Shown: positions 9,570-20,471, numbered from the stretch's first letter. The stretch is 25,848 bases of DNA from Pelargonium nanum (GCA_036897485.1 JAYMTF010001152.1:1-25848), one strand, 5' to 3'. Made by a program: numbers and translations. The notes: generated from the sequence alone by a model not told the origin.

Positions 9570-12500
9570 CATCTTGCTACTTTCAATGGTCGGTTCTGTT
9601 GATCGAGTGGCTGTAATCAACCCAAAGTTTAGTTTGCTAAAATTTGTGTTAGTAGTGTACTGATATTGGAATTCTTAGACTTAATTTCTTTCTGGCTTTT
9701 TTACACTTGATATGAGTTTATCCGTTAAGGAAATTGTTTTATGATACAATTTATGATGACTTGTTTGGGTAAGTATCATGAGTAGATGTGAATATTATGT
9801 TTATATTCAAATTTTCTTCAGTATTTATTCTAATAACCTGAAATTAGATTTGTCTTCTGTATCTTTGTGACTGCAACATAACACTGGTGACTACACCTTA
9901 ACTCACAGTGAAGGAAGGTTTTGATTATTATAAGCTTGCAGATTTAACTTGCATACTTGAAGGAAAAAAGATGTCAGGTTAAGGGTATCATGTAGTTTTT
10001 GTTTTAATGTTAGTATGTGTTATAGTGCATAAGTTTGAATTATGATGCTTCTAAGACTGCAATATATTATATTTGTATGATATCAGGCTGAAAAGGGAAA
10101 AGAAACATTATAGTCTCTGTATTATAGAAAAAGGAATGTGTTTTTGTAATATTTCTCTAAAAAATATGAGTCATTTCAGTAAAATTTTATCAAAAACAGG
10201 ATATGTTCTTATCTTTCTCTATCCATTTTTTAGTAATTGAGCAGAAGTAGATGCCTTGCATCAAGGAAACAAGATTTTGGCCACCAAATCTAAGTGAGTC
10301 TAAAAGTTACAAAGCAGGTTAAGTAATGTCTTCTCTGCAGTTGATGCTTTTCTTTGATGCATGCCATGGAAACTTTTATTTGTGAAACTTTTTATGATCT
10401 GTGCGATTGTTTCTAGTTCCTGGATCTTTCCATATTGCTCATTTAGTTTTTATTGAAAGATTTACCATGTGCTATGATTATTGAAGAAGAAATTCAAATA
10501 CACAATCAAAACTGAAAATAGCTCTGCAATGGGTCATGAAGATCATGATCCTAGTTACTAAGATTGAGGAACATTTTGATATTTGGAGAAAACAGGAACA
10601 TGGAACGTTACGGGTCTAGGATTGCAGAACAGTGAGGGTAGACTTATTTGAAACTTTAATTTGGAATGGAACACTATTCTAGACAATACATATAATAAAA
10701 TATTTCTAAAAATATATAAATTAATTCTGGCATATTATATTCAACAGTTTTGAGGTCTATATCTACTATGTTTAGGAGTATAATATGCGGACCTTTATTT
10801 ACTATTGTTATTTGTTATTCCCAATCATAATTAGAAAACTGTATTATTTGTTGAATAATTATAAAACCATACAACAATTGAAACTCTAAATAACACGCTC
10901 CGGAACATTAGTGTTTCGCGACTTAAAGTGTCCGTTTTAGATCGAAAATTGCTACTTTAATAGTGAGTTTTGGCAACTATGATCATGATAAATGGCAGTA
11001 CAAAAGTACAGTTCTATCAATGATGGCTTCTTCATCTTCCTTCCTGTTACTAGAAAATTATATAGAGTTTGGTTACTATAATTTCGCTGTATAAAATGCC
11101 TACATGTAAACATGGGCTTCTGTCTGTAAATTGATTAGAATCATAGTTTCACTTGTGACCAATATTCTTAGAAATTAAAAACAGTGTTGTGAGATTTCGA
11201 TTGGTAGCAAATAAGCCCAACTTGCTATGCTGAAAGAAAAATTAAAACCATGTGGGTAGCAAAATTTAGGTTTATTTTTTCTTGCAATTTATCTGTGAAC
11301 TAGGCATAGGCATGGTTGTCCTGCCTGTAAAAAGAGAACTTAAACCAATACCAGTACCTGCAAGAAAACAGTGAAAACATTCAACATTCTAATTGCAGCT
11401 GGCATATTTTTAGAAGAGTGCACAGATTAAGCAACAAGACTCAATTCAGGAAAACGGACACAAACAAAGGAAACGATAATAGTTGGAGAGATGTGTTAAA
11501 ATCTAGGAGTTCAACTTGTTCTCTTAAATAATTCTTTAATTCCTTTTACTGGTGGTTAATTATGTTTTATCACATTTCCTAGTCAACATGAAGCTGAACT
11601 TTCTAGAGAAGATTAAAAGAAGTAACTAATCATCCTCCTGTTTTTATGGTGAGCTTGTCTTACCAAAAGAAGTGCTCTGTACTGTTTTGTGGCATGCTGT
11701 GAATGATGACTGATCATAAAAACACTGGAGGAGCTGGGGAAAAAAAATTGAAATGAATTTGAAGAGTCATTACTCTGATCAAAGGGTATAAGGGGAATTA
11801 TTGATGCAATTAGATAGTTCCTAACCCCAAGATTAGCTTTTGGTTAGGGCTTAGAGGCACAAGCAGCAAGGTTCCCTCAAATTTTGTGCTGAAACCTCAA
11901 ATTTAATTATAAGCTCACATTAATTTCCCTAATTACTAATTTAGTAGTGCTTAATGAGTTGTGTTTGTCTGTCAAATGTTTGATATTTGTTACCTACAAA
12001 ACCACATTATTATTGTTTATTTCTTTATAATTTCCGGCACAGCTTCTGCCTTTCATTAGTCATTAGTGGAGTAGTTGGGTTGAATGTTGCCAGGTTTGAT
12101 TCCCTGAAACCAGGGTTTTCTCCTACATGTTTTGTTTTAGCTTTATTGTCATCTAACTTGATGCTGCAGCTATCTTCCAGAACGACGCCGTCTCAGTTTC
12201 TGCATTATGGATCCTGCAAAAGTAAAACAGAAGCATGAAAAAAATGTTTAATCTGAAGAAGAAAAGTAAAGGCGACACTTGGACAAGGTAAGACAGTTTT
12301 AAGGTTGTACACTTCGAACTAACTACAGTCCTATTGAATTTTTTGGGGTCCCCACAAAAATAGTTAGATTTTGTGATTTATGTAGCCACAGAAGTGAAAC
12401 AATCAAATGGTCAAACTAGTAGCAACCTGAGCTGTGAATTCACAATACCTGTTTGATTTTATATGTGCTCTTGAGTTCCATGATTGATGTTGTGGTGAGT

Positions 12501-12754
12501 CATGTACACAGGAAAAAAACAGCCTCTGCTCCATTTTTGCAGTAGCATCTGTGGTAGCTTTAATTACTTAGCTTCAAAGTAATCATGTTAGAAGAATGAC
12601 GGTAAATATCTTGAGTAGTGACACTAAACATATGTAGACACCATTTCAATAGTAAACAACTGTTTAGGCTAAGTTTTTCAACCAACTTGGCGTGATTACT
12701 GAATTTGAATACTGCCCAATGAGCATAGATATTTAGCAATTAATTAGCTTGTTT

Positions 12755-12990
12755 TATTAGTATGAAAATCCGCAAGCACACACAGTATAAGTACACGAGG
12801 CAAGAGGGTAGGCTAGGCTAGCTCCAACTCGGTTCCCCGAGTGAGTTAAAAAGAGATGAGAATCAGAGGTAGTAAAAAACGAAACTAGGGCAGCTGGTTC
12901 AAGAATAGTTGGGTTAATTTAGCAATAGTTATTTGAGAGAGCTCTTAAGCCAAGGAGATGAGAAAAATAGTTTAAAGTTGTATTAGAGAG
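12755..12990. repeat. Possible dispersed-repeat remnant with a small hairpin
   Basis: The run from about 12764 (AAAATCCGCAAGCACACACA) through a GAGGCAAGAG segment, the hairpin ACTCGG-TTCC-CCGAGT (12827-12842) and TTAAAAAGAGATGAGAATCA resembles, from memory, a repeated sequence common in plant genomes. No ends, target duplication or coding were found, so the family stays open. Confidence 0.2.
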
Positions 12991-13090
12991 AGAAATGGGA
13001 GACATGGAAACAGCACCCACGTTCTCCTCATATCTTACTTGCTTTCTTTAATTGACAAACCATATTGTATCACTCCCAGAAGAAAATTTT

Positions 13091-13232
13091 ATTATATACT
13101 CTTCTTCTCTAGTGACTCTTCCATAAATACTCTCATTTCCATGCCCTATACCCTCTCTTTCTCTTCTCTCCTGTTTTTCTCACCGCTTTCTTGATAACAC
13201 GGATTTCATTTCATTTCGTTTCTGCGTTGTAT
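13091..13232 (+). promoter_or_regulatory. Core promoter and CT-rich 5' leader of the PLATZ gene
   Basis: TATA-like motifs lie at 13093-13098 (TATATA) and 13123-13129 (ATAAATA). A pyrimidine-rich run (about 13148-13195, CCCTCTCTTTCTCTTCTC type) follows and leads to the ATG at 13233. CT-rich leaders just after a TATA box are common in plant genes. Which TATA is used cannot be decided here. Confidence 0.4.
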
Positions 13233-14311
13233 ATGATCATGGTAATACATATACTTAATCATATTGTAATCGTGTTTCTTTTGAGGAATTCTTGTATTAA
13301 TTGATCATCGCTGTTTATAGGGAATTCAGAAGCCTGCATGGTTGGAAGCACTCTACAACCAGAAATTCTTCGTTGGCTGTTCTTTCCACGAGACAGCGAA
13401 GAAGAACGAAAAGAACATATGCTGTTTGGATTGTTGCACCAGCATCTGTCCTCACTGCCTGCCAGCACACCGCTTCCATCGCCTCCTTCAGGTTAGGCGC
13501 TACGTCTATCATGACGTTGTCAGATTGGAAGACCTCCAGAGGCTTATCGACTGCTCCAATGTTCAGGTAATAACTAATTCGTTTTCTTTCGTCGAATACC
13601 AAAATTCTGCACATACTTTTGCTAATTCAGGCTAATTATGTTCTCTTCACTAGGCCTACACCATCAACAGTGCCAAAGTGGTGTTCATCAAGAAAAGACC
13701 TCAAAACAGACAATTCAAAGGCTCTGGAAACTACTGCACTTCCTGCGACAGAAGCCTTCAAGAACCTTATATCCATTGCTCTCTTGGCTGCAAGGTAACA
13801 ACAATTCCTTGCTCTGATTGTTTTTATCATAATCACCATAGAAACACAATTCTTGATCAAAAGGGTGTACGTAAATACATGCAAATATGCCATTTATGAA
13901 CTAAATAGTCTAAATTCAAGTGAATTATGCCTGATAGTGTTATATATGATCAAAAATCAGGTGGACTTTGTGCTGAAACACTACAAAGACTTGAGTCCAT
14001 ATCTAAGGAAGTGCAATTCTCTGCAACTGAGTCCCGACTTCTTGATACCGCAAGAGATGGGAGACGATCAATCAACGATCGTGGACATGAGCGATGATCA
14101 GGCAATGAGCTCGTGCTCGGGGGGGTCGTCGGGATCGGAGCATATGAGCATGGCATATTGCAGGACAGAGATAGTGAGGAAGAAGAGAAGTGGAGTGTAT
14201 GTGTGTGGAAGATCAGCAAACAAGGTGGTATCTTCTTCAGATCATGAGGACATAGCTACAAGCATGATGAGTAGGAGAAAACGCATTCCTCATCGATCTC
14301 CTCTATGTTAG
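13233..14311 (+). CDS. PLATZ-family zinc-dependent DNA-binding transcription factor
   Basis: Four exons (13233-13241, 13321-13566, 13654-13794, 13961-14311) join in phase to 248 residues. The zinc module reads C23-x2-H26-x11-C38-x2-C41-x4-C46-x2-C49-x3-H53-x2-H56. The second PLATZ module is C113-x2-C116-x10-C127-x3-C131. Between them lie RRYVYHDVVRLEDLQ and FIKKRPQNRQFKGSGNYC, both near-invariant in the family. The C-terminal 90 residues are Ser/acid-rich and end in basic patches (RKKRSG, SRRKRIPHR) that could direct nuclear import. PLATZ proteins bind A/T-rich DNA and mostly act in growth, stress or RNA polymerase III control, depending on the member. The first coding exon is only nine bases (Met-Ile-Met). 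It is needed because exon 2 has no upstream in-frame ATG, and plant relatives begin with a similar MGIQKPAWLEAL. The gene looks intact. Confidence 0.93.
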
Positions 14312-14763
14312 CAACAAAATTTAAAAAAAAAAAAAAATCAACCTTTTTTTTTTACCAATAATTTTGAGTATGTGAGATTTTTTTTTTTTTTAAGTAATCA
14401 CTTGGTCGGGGTATTTTGTCTTAATGGCATCACGTGGTTCCTAATTCCGAGTAATTTTGTTTTAATTTGTACATTTTCCCAAGTCCTTAAATTATGATTA
14501 ATAAATTAGATTAATGAATTGAACATTTGAACGGCCTTATTGTCTTGTATATTTTTATTTTCTACAAGTACATCCATCCTATTCCTATGTGTAATCTTTC
14601 GAGATATAATATTGTAATTAAATGGGTGTTTAAAATTAAAATATATAGTGTTAGTGTTGTGGCTAGAAGAAGCTTATTATAAAAACATAAAGATAATTAA
14701 AGTTTATTAGATGTAATTATCTTTGTTTGTGAGCCCCTAATGATGAAGCTAATTAGGGTTTGT

Positions 14764-14856
14764 TTGACCGTTGACTACTGCATGCACCACCACCGTCTCT
14801 CCTCGTGGGGAGGGTGTACGGCTGTGAAAGTTTAACCTAAATCTTTGACCAGTCAA
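14764..14856. promoter_or_regulatory. Cluster of four W-box cores
   Basis: TTGACC (14764-14769), TTGACT (14771-14776), TTGACC (14845-14850) and the reverse AGTCAA (14851-14856) lie within 93 bp. The last two abut as the near-palindrome TTTGACCAGTCAAA. W-boxes bind WRKY factors, usually in pairs. The cluster is about 450 bp after the PLATZ stop codon and far upstream of the next gene, so its target is unclear. Confidence 0.35.
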
Positions 14857-14960
14857 ACCTCATGTAATTTGCAAGTCATTATAGATACTAAAATTGAGTT
14901 AAAGGAGATTTAAAAAGAATTATGTAAATTTAAATTATATGAAAGTAAATATATATCAAA

Positions 14961-15041
14961 GTAGGTTGGCCAATTTGTTTAAGCATTTCGGATTCTTTTA
15001 GAAGTCTCGGGTTCGAATCTTCCCCCATACGGTAAAAAAAA
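14961..15041 (+). mobile_element. tRNA-derived SINE remnant
   Basis: An A-box-like GTTGGCCAATTTG (about 14964-14976) and a B-box-like GGGTTCGAATCT (about 15009-15020) lie about 45 bp apart with AAGCATTTCGGATTCTTTTA between them. The same inter-box segment and B-box context recur in the SINE copies at 23810-24010 and 25668-25780. The copy keeps only the tRNA-related head and the CATACGGTA that follows it. No tail or target duplication could be assigned. Confidence 0.55.
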
Positions 15042-15215
15042 GGTACAATTTTACCAAATTGTCTAAGATACATACATATATAACATTAAGGAACTAATTT
15101 TTTTTGTCTAAAAAAGAAACTAATCTTTGTTAAACATGTTGACCCGTATTAAATTTGGGACGACCTAGTCATAACATTACATGTTCAATAATCATGTTGA
15201 AAAAATAGAACATAA

Positions 15216-15337
15216 CACAACATGCTTTTAATATGCCAACATTACATGTTTAACTAAATAAGTTCGGGTTAACAAGCACAACATGCTTTCAATATGCCAA
15301 CATTACATGTTTAACTAAATAAGATCGGGTTAACAAG
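15216..15337. repeat. Tandem duplication, unit 61 bp
   Basis: Two adjacent units start at 15216 and 15277 with CACAACATGCTTT. Each continues through ATATGCCAACATTACATGTT and CGGGTTAACAAG. They are nearly identical, so the duplication is recent compared with the surroundings. Flanking DNA repeats related words (AACATTACATGTT, CACAACATAACACGTTT), which suggests an older repeat whose family I cannot name. Confidence 0.85.
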
Positions 15338-15509
15338 ACACAACATAACACGTTTCGCACGACAAGACCAACACGTTTGACATGACATGACTTAAAATAA
15401 TTCAATATCACAAAATAAGGAGCGTAAAACATGTTTTGTACAGACAGTGCCTGTGTGGCTGTGTTGCTTGCATAACAGCATAAGCATCTAAGCAAGATTT
15501 TATTAGATT

Positions 15510-15850
15510 TGGGCCTTGTAGGAAGTTGGTGACTCTTTTGGGCCTAACAGGCTTTATATTGTGTTCTTCATTAAAACTTAATTGCTATAATATTTGGGCT
15601 TTATGGGCCTAAATCTCTTATCCAAATATATGACTTGAGATTAGTTATTTAGGTGCCATGTCTCTGTCCTCTTTTGTGGACCTTAATTTATATTGTGTTT
15701 TCATGATCAGTGATGTATTGTAGGTAAATGTCTCTGTTTGTCAACATAAACCCATAACCATCAGTTTCTTGTCACATTCAATTTTCCCAGCTTTTCTTAT
15801 TTTTCTTTCACATTATTATTAGCCATTGAAAATCAGCATTCAAACCCTAG
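15510..15850. promoter_or_regulatory. Site II (TGGGCC) group plus telo box, no gene attached
   Basis: TGGGCC occurs at 15510-15515, 15539-15544 and 15604-15609, and TGGGCT at about 15595-15600. The telo box AAACCCTAG lies at 15842-15850. Site II motifs with a telo box are the usual pair in promoters of plant ribosomal-protein, other translation-related and snoRNA genes. No ORF or recognisable snoRNA follows in the next kilobase, so this may be a chance group, a dead promoter or the start of a non-coding RNA. Confidence 0.25.
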
Positions 15851-17394
15851 CTAGATTTTTCTTAACCACATAATTAGCTACTAGATTTTCTTCTTGAGCC
15901 ATCAAACCTATTTCTAAATCAAATTCAAATCAACCAACACAACACTATTAAATACTTATTACATTAATTATTATATGGGTCAAAAGAATTATCACTTGAT
16001 TTAGTTCAATTACCAACATATTAATTTGATCTCGAAATATCATCACTTGTAGGTTGGATGTATGGAGACAAGATATCTAAATCACAGAACGGTTTGATAT
16101 ACATGAAATGAAAACGGGAACGCGCAATGTTGAGATTTTAGAGTTTGAAATAGTAGGAGTAGACTTTTTTATAAAGTATTTAACAAAAGCATAATTGTTC
16201 GAATAATTCTCAATATTTAACACATTAATACCGTGTGAGAAGGTGATTTTATTAGAGAAAAGTTAATTTTCACAGTTTTTTCTACCTATTGAAACGAAAA
16301 TTTCATCGTTTGATCAGTAACTGACGTTCCACGTTTTGGAACGTATGTATAGGGACAATGATAGCTACCAGGGTCGTCCAGATATCAACTATGCATAAGA
16401 ACAAACTAGCCATAGCTGCTACTGTATTTATCTTCTATGAAATAACATGTGGTTCTAAAATAATTGTTAAGGTTCTTGTCTTCTTGAAGATTGTTTTATA
16501 GGGAATTAGGTTAATAATTCTATAAATAAAGTTGAGGTCCCATAATCCCAATTAACCAATCATGTAATGGAAAATTGGAGAGATCTTAGTCAGCTAATGG
16601 GGCCATACAAAATTAATTACATTTCTCTTCCTTTAATAATGAATGTAAAGGCTACTAAATACTATGAGCTGACTAAGAATAAGCTAAGCTCTTTTTCTTT
16701 TTTCAACTTTCACATTCCCAATATCACATAATTTTCTTAATCTTTCTTCTTTTGGGTCTCCTAAAGTATCGTATGCTTCATTAATGGATTAATTATTCAT
16801 CTAAAAGCTGATTCCTTGTGTTTTTATTAATCAAAAGGTGAGATTCTGTGCGCAACATGAGAACTAGGCCAACCACCCACTTTAATTTGTAGTTTAAGAA
16901 TAGACAATATGATGATTGAGAATAAAAATGAATAATTGTATTTTCTTTGTTTGTATTTAGACTCCTTAAAAATCTTATATTACTTCGCATGTTTGGTAGG
17001 TTTGTCGAATGCGTGTTCCCAACCATTAATCTCTAGCATTCATTGTAGGTGAGGTTAAAATATTGTTGCATTTCAAGTCGAGTTCTATGCAATGAAACCA
17101 TTTTGATGAGTCGATTTTTTTTACTTTGTGTCAAATAAGTACACTAAATACGTCGTCTTCTTCACGTGTCAAGATTTTTTAAATTATTTTAAGTTCAAAA
17201 AGTGTTACAAGCACTTGTGATACTTGGTCCAATGCTTGTTGCTTGCACAAGGTAGCCATCAGGCGTCGAACGTGATCCAAAGACCGATAAATTTCAACCT
17301 CTACATTAACATGGCTTGGCACAAGAGAGATGGTTAACGAGCTGATTGACAAGTGTACACGGGTTAGAATGCCCGGCTCGATATGACACATGAG

Positions 17395-17539
17395 GGCCAC
17401 CTAGAGGGTGGTGCAATGGTCAAGACACACATCTTCACGTAGAAGGTCGTGGGTTCAAATCACATTGCGTCGGGTGAAGTTTGGGTTAAAAGGGGAGAAC
17501 TACCCTCTGTTGTGTGTAGCTCAATTTAAAAAAAAAAAA
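17395..17539 (+). mobile_element. Intact tRNA-derived SINE with 15-bp target-site duplication
   Basis: The element is 145 bp long and starts GGCCACCTAGAGGGTGGTGC. An A-box-like TGGTGCAATGGT and a B-box GGGTTCAAATCA mark an internal RNA polymerase III promoter. It ends in a run of twelve A. Exact 15-bp copies of GATATGACACATGAG flank it at 17380-17394 and 17540-17554, the mark of LINE-driven insertion. The perfect duplication implies a fairly recent event. Its body shares AAAGGGGAGAACTA-like sequence with the SINE at 23810-24010, so the two may share a 3' module. Confidence 0.88.
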
Positions 17540-18131
17540 GATATGACACATGAGTTGGTTAGTTGACTAGAGCGCTTCTTCATGCAAATCCCGCATCCTA
17601 ACTCCTTCTCCAACTGATGACGAGTATGTTTGCCACTACTTTTTCGAATGTTCTCGTGTGTTTCATGCTATGACATACTACTTACGTTATATATATATGC
17701 GTGATGTAATAAATAACATATCGAACATATGATCTAATGATAAATACGAGTTAATCTTCCTATGTATTATGAATCATCAAATGTACAATCAGTCTTGGAT
17801 TTCGTTCTCCACCACTATCTACAACTCTAGTCATCCATTTTTAAAAATGCATAGCGAGCGACTTAATGTGTATGGTCACTTCAATATCTCAAATCCAAAT
17901 CTTTTTCAAATGTTGTTGGTATCGCGTACAATTCGGCCAGTGGCTGAACAATGAGGTGAGGGTATCCTAACAATTATACGACTGAACCTTACCTCTTGCG
18001 GTGTTGGAGCTATAAGAGGAATAAAGCTCCTGCGTAAAAATCACATGCAAAAGCTTGTGTACACAAATAGTCTGTAAACAGGACAATGACCAAACATTGA
18101 TACTATGGTTTCTCTGTGGAGTTGATGAGCT

Positions 18132-18160
18132 GAGTGGACCAATCAAAATTGGTCTCACTC
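18132..18160. other. Stable small hairpin followed by a T-run
   Basis: GAGTGGACCAAT (18132-18143) pairs with ATTGGTCTCACTC (18148-18160) around the four-base loop CAAA, with one bulged base. TTTTTAAAA follows. It lies in gene-free DNA. It could be a small foldback element or part of an older transposon; nothing shows it is transcribed. Confidence 0.5.
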
Positions 18161-18645
18161 TTTTTAAAAAATGATTAGCATACAGTGCACGGTATGATCA
18201 GGAACGAAGACTAAACACAGTTGTCCATGTGTTGCTCATCATTGATCCTCAGCTGCCACATGGTTTTTATATATATATGTTCAACAAACACTTCTTTTTC
18301 ATATTACCATATTTCATTAAAATATTTGATGACATTCACAGAGATTGTTCTATGATTTTCCTAGTACTTCTTTGTTTATTGTGACCCATAATATATACAA
18401 CTATCTAATACCAAATTTAGGACAACACATCCTTGTTAAGACAACAAACATATTGTGCTCCAATTTATTTATCAAATCGGAACCAATTGGACAGACGCAA
18501 GTAACTTTGTTTTATGTTCTAAATTTGGACCCAAAAAAATGAGCTGTATGAAAATCATATTTATAAAGTTTACAAATTTCGTGACATTTTCACTGACTCA
18601 TGTACATCAGGGACCTATCAATTATAACTAGATAGGTTGACCACT

Positions 18646-18760
18646 GGGCATAGGCAAATTTGTGGTATTAATGTGTTTTTCATATGTATATATATTAGAT
18701 TTTGAGGGGATGGCATAGGCACTTAGGTAGCTGCCTACCATTGCCTACCCCCGACTCCGC
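18646..18760. repeat. Possible transposable-element remnant
   Basis: GGCATAGGCA occurs at 18647-18656 and again at 18712-18721, and the second is followed by CTGCCTACC and CCCCGACTCCGCT. Endings of the type 'ACTCCGC' are, from memory, frequent in repeated plant DNA. No coding, ends or target duplication were found. Confidence 0.2.
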
Positions 18761-19888
18761 TAATAGAAGTATGGACAGTTTTCGCAAATTAGAGAATGAA
18801 AATGTTACATGTTACTAAAAGTTTATATCACTGTCAGTGAAGGACAAAACAACGAAACTGACTAGACCATGCAATATGGATTTCAATTTGCATAAACTTG
18901 AAATTCATTTCGTATTTTTTTTTAAGTTTGGGCGACATAAAATATGCTCTATAGTTACTTTTTTGGATTGAACAAATCCACACGAACTCGTAGATTTTAC
19001 ACGTAAAACTCAATCCAAAATTCACTTGATCCCGAGTTTAGATTTTAGGCTTCTTAAACTCGAGATTGAAAGAATCTGATCCGAATTAATCCAAAACTTA
19101 AATTGCCAACTCTAAAGCAAACTATGTGATGGGGAATATTGTTACGCGTAATTGGACACGTAAATCAATATGAAATATAACTGACGAGCAGCCTTCCAGA
19201 GTGGCAAGTACGTGTAATAGTAAAAGGGTCAAATTACAAAAAATGGTGGGACACAGCCTCACACGTTTATACGCTACAAATAAACAATATACAATTAAAG
19301 CTGGGACTGACACGTCTTTCAACTTTCATTATTTTACATTATTTATTTTATTTCTATATTGCATTGACCAAAATACCTCTCCTCTCTCCCTCTATTTTAA
19401 ATATTCATTCCACATGATGAGAATGTTTTTCCTTTCCGTGTATTGTATTATATACCCCAATAAAATAAAAATAATAATAGTGTTTTCTATTTAAATGAGT
19501 ATTTTTTTGTAAGAAAAATAAAAGTGAAATATAAGTAGCTTAATGACTAAGACAAAGATGCAAGCAAATGGCAAGAGCCTAGAGGGCTGTATGTAATTAA
19601 GCAACCATAAGAAAACATAATGGGTCCCATTCCCTTCAATTTCTTATCAATAATACCATATATACATCAACATTAAAGGAAACAAACCTATTACACCCAC
19701 CTATTAATTATTTTCCTAATAAAAACACAAAATCGTATTTTTTTTTCTATGAATTTTTAAAAAATAACTAAGGGTATTTTTGTCATTTCTCAGATTTGTG
19801 ACAGATCAGTACATATACACATCATTTTTCTTCTTGTCCGTATTCCAAGCAAGCACTCCGAAATTCGAAAACGGTCGTAAATAAACAC

Positions 19889-19989
19889 ATAAATATCTCT
19901 TTCTCTCTCACGCACACAAAAAAAAAAAAGTGAAAAAAAGAAGCAGATACAGAGAGGTCACAAGAGAAACAGAGCTCAAAGCAACAAAA
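19889..19989 (+). promoter_or_regulatory. Core promoter and purine-rich 5' leader of the membrane-protein gene
   Basis: A TATA-like ATAAATAT lies at 19889-19896, followed by a CT-rich likely start zone (TCTCTTTCTCTCTCACGC) and an A/G-rich leader up to the ATG at 19990. No ATG occurs in the leader before 19990, which supports that start. Confidence 0.4.
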
Positions 19990-20427
19990 ATGGCGTCGAT
20001 TTTCAGATCAAACCCAACATTTTCTCTCCTCTCCTTTCTCCTCCTATGTTGCTTCTTCATCAAATGTTCCAATGCAACCACTCGCTCTCCTCACCTCGCT
20101 GCTCTGCGTCTTGCAGGTTCTTCATTTTTTTGTAAAAAAAATCAGATTTTGATTGTTTTTTTCCTTTGAATTCGTGTTTTGATTTTATGGGTCTGGATGG
20201 GTTTTTGGTTTCAGTTGGTTGTGCAGATGCTAAAACTGCTGAGAGGGAGTTTGGTGGGGTGGTGCCATGGGAGACGAGGAGGTTTCTGGCGGACGATTCA
20301 GCTTCTTCTTCAGTGAACACCTCTCTGATTTTGGCCGCGAAAAGGACTTACCGGAGAGATCCATCAGATGGCTTCAAAAAATATGCTGGTGGCTGGAATA
20401 TCAGCAATGGCCATTACTGGACTGTCA

Positions 20428-20471
<44 letters not shown>

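Larger units (their letters stand above)
8232..13232. other. Gene-free stretch of 5.0 kb with no recognised ORF
   Basis: The first 150-200 bp are likely 3' UTR of the methyltransferase gene. The remainder is AT-rich with frequent stops in all frames, and the few ORFs of 60-90 codons show no recognisable motif. Structure seen: an ATG microsatellite (8859-8881), three G-boxes (9022-9569), a GC-richer patch around 10890-10960, a possible repeat remnant (12755-12990) and the PLATZ promoter at the right end. No tRNA, rRNA or known conserved miRNA sequence was recognised by eye. Confidence 0.6.
14312..19989. other. Gene-free stretch of 5.7 kb with no recognised gene
   Basis: The A- and T-runs at 14321-14390 are probably PLATZ 3' UTR. 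The rest is AT-rich; its ORFs are short and match nothing I know, including a 73-codon minus-strand ORF at 17179-17400 whose first codons run into the left flank of a SINE. Structure seen: a W-box cluster (14764-14856), a SINE remnant (about 14961), a 61-bp tandem duplication (15216-15337), a Site II/telo-box group (15510-15850), an intact SINE (17395-17539), a 12-bp-stem hairpin (18132-18160), a repeat-like patch (18646-18760) and the promoter of the membrane-protein gene at the right edge. Confidence 0.6.

Noticed and set aside
9391-9663. 90-codon hydrophobic ORF
   Set aside because: T-rich DNA gives hydrophobic codons by default. There is no ATG start, conserved block or splice context.
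12205-12290. Short peptide starting MDPAKVKQKHEK
   Set aside because: Closed soon by a stop, no family recognised and no splice signal that would extend it.
14961-15041. tRNA gene (B-box GGTTCGAATC)
   Set aside because: The surrounding bases cannot form acceptor and anticodon stems of a tRNA, and the sequence matches the SINE copies instead.
15700-15770. C/D-box snoRNA after the Site II group
   Set aside because: A GTGATGT word occurs, but no proper C box, D box or closing stem could be paired.
17179-17400. 73-codon minus-strand ORF as a gene
   Set aside because: No recognisable family and the first codons lie in the SINE junction. A relic is possible but unsupported.
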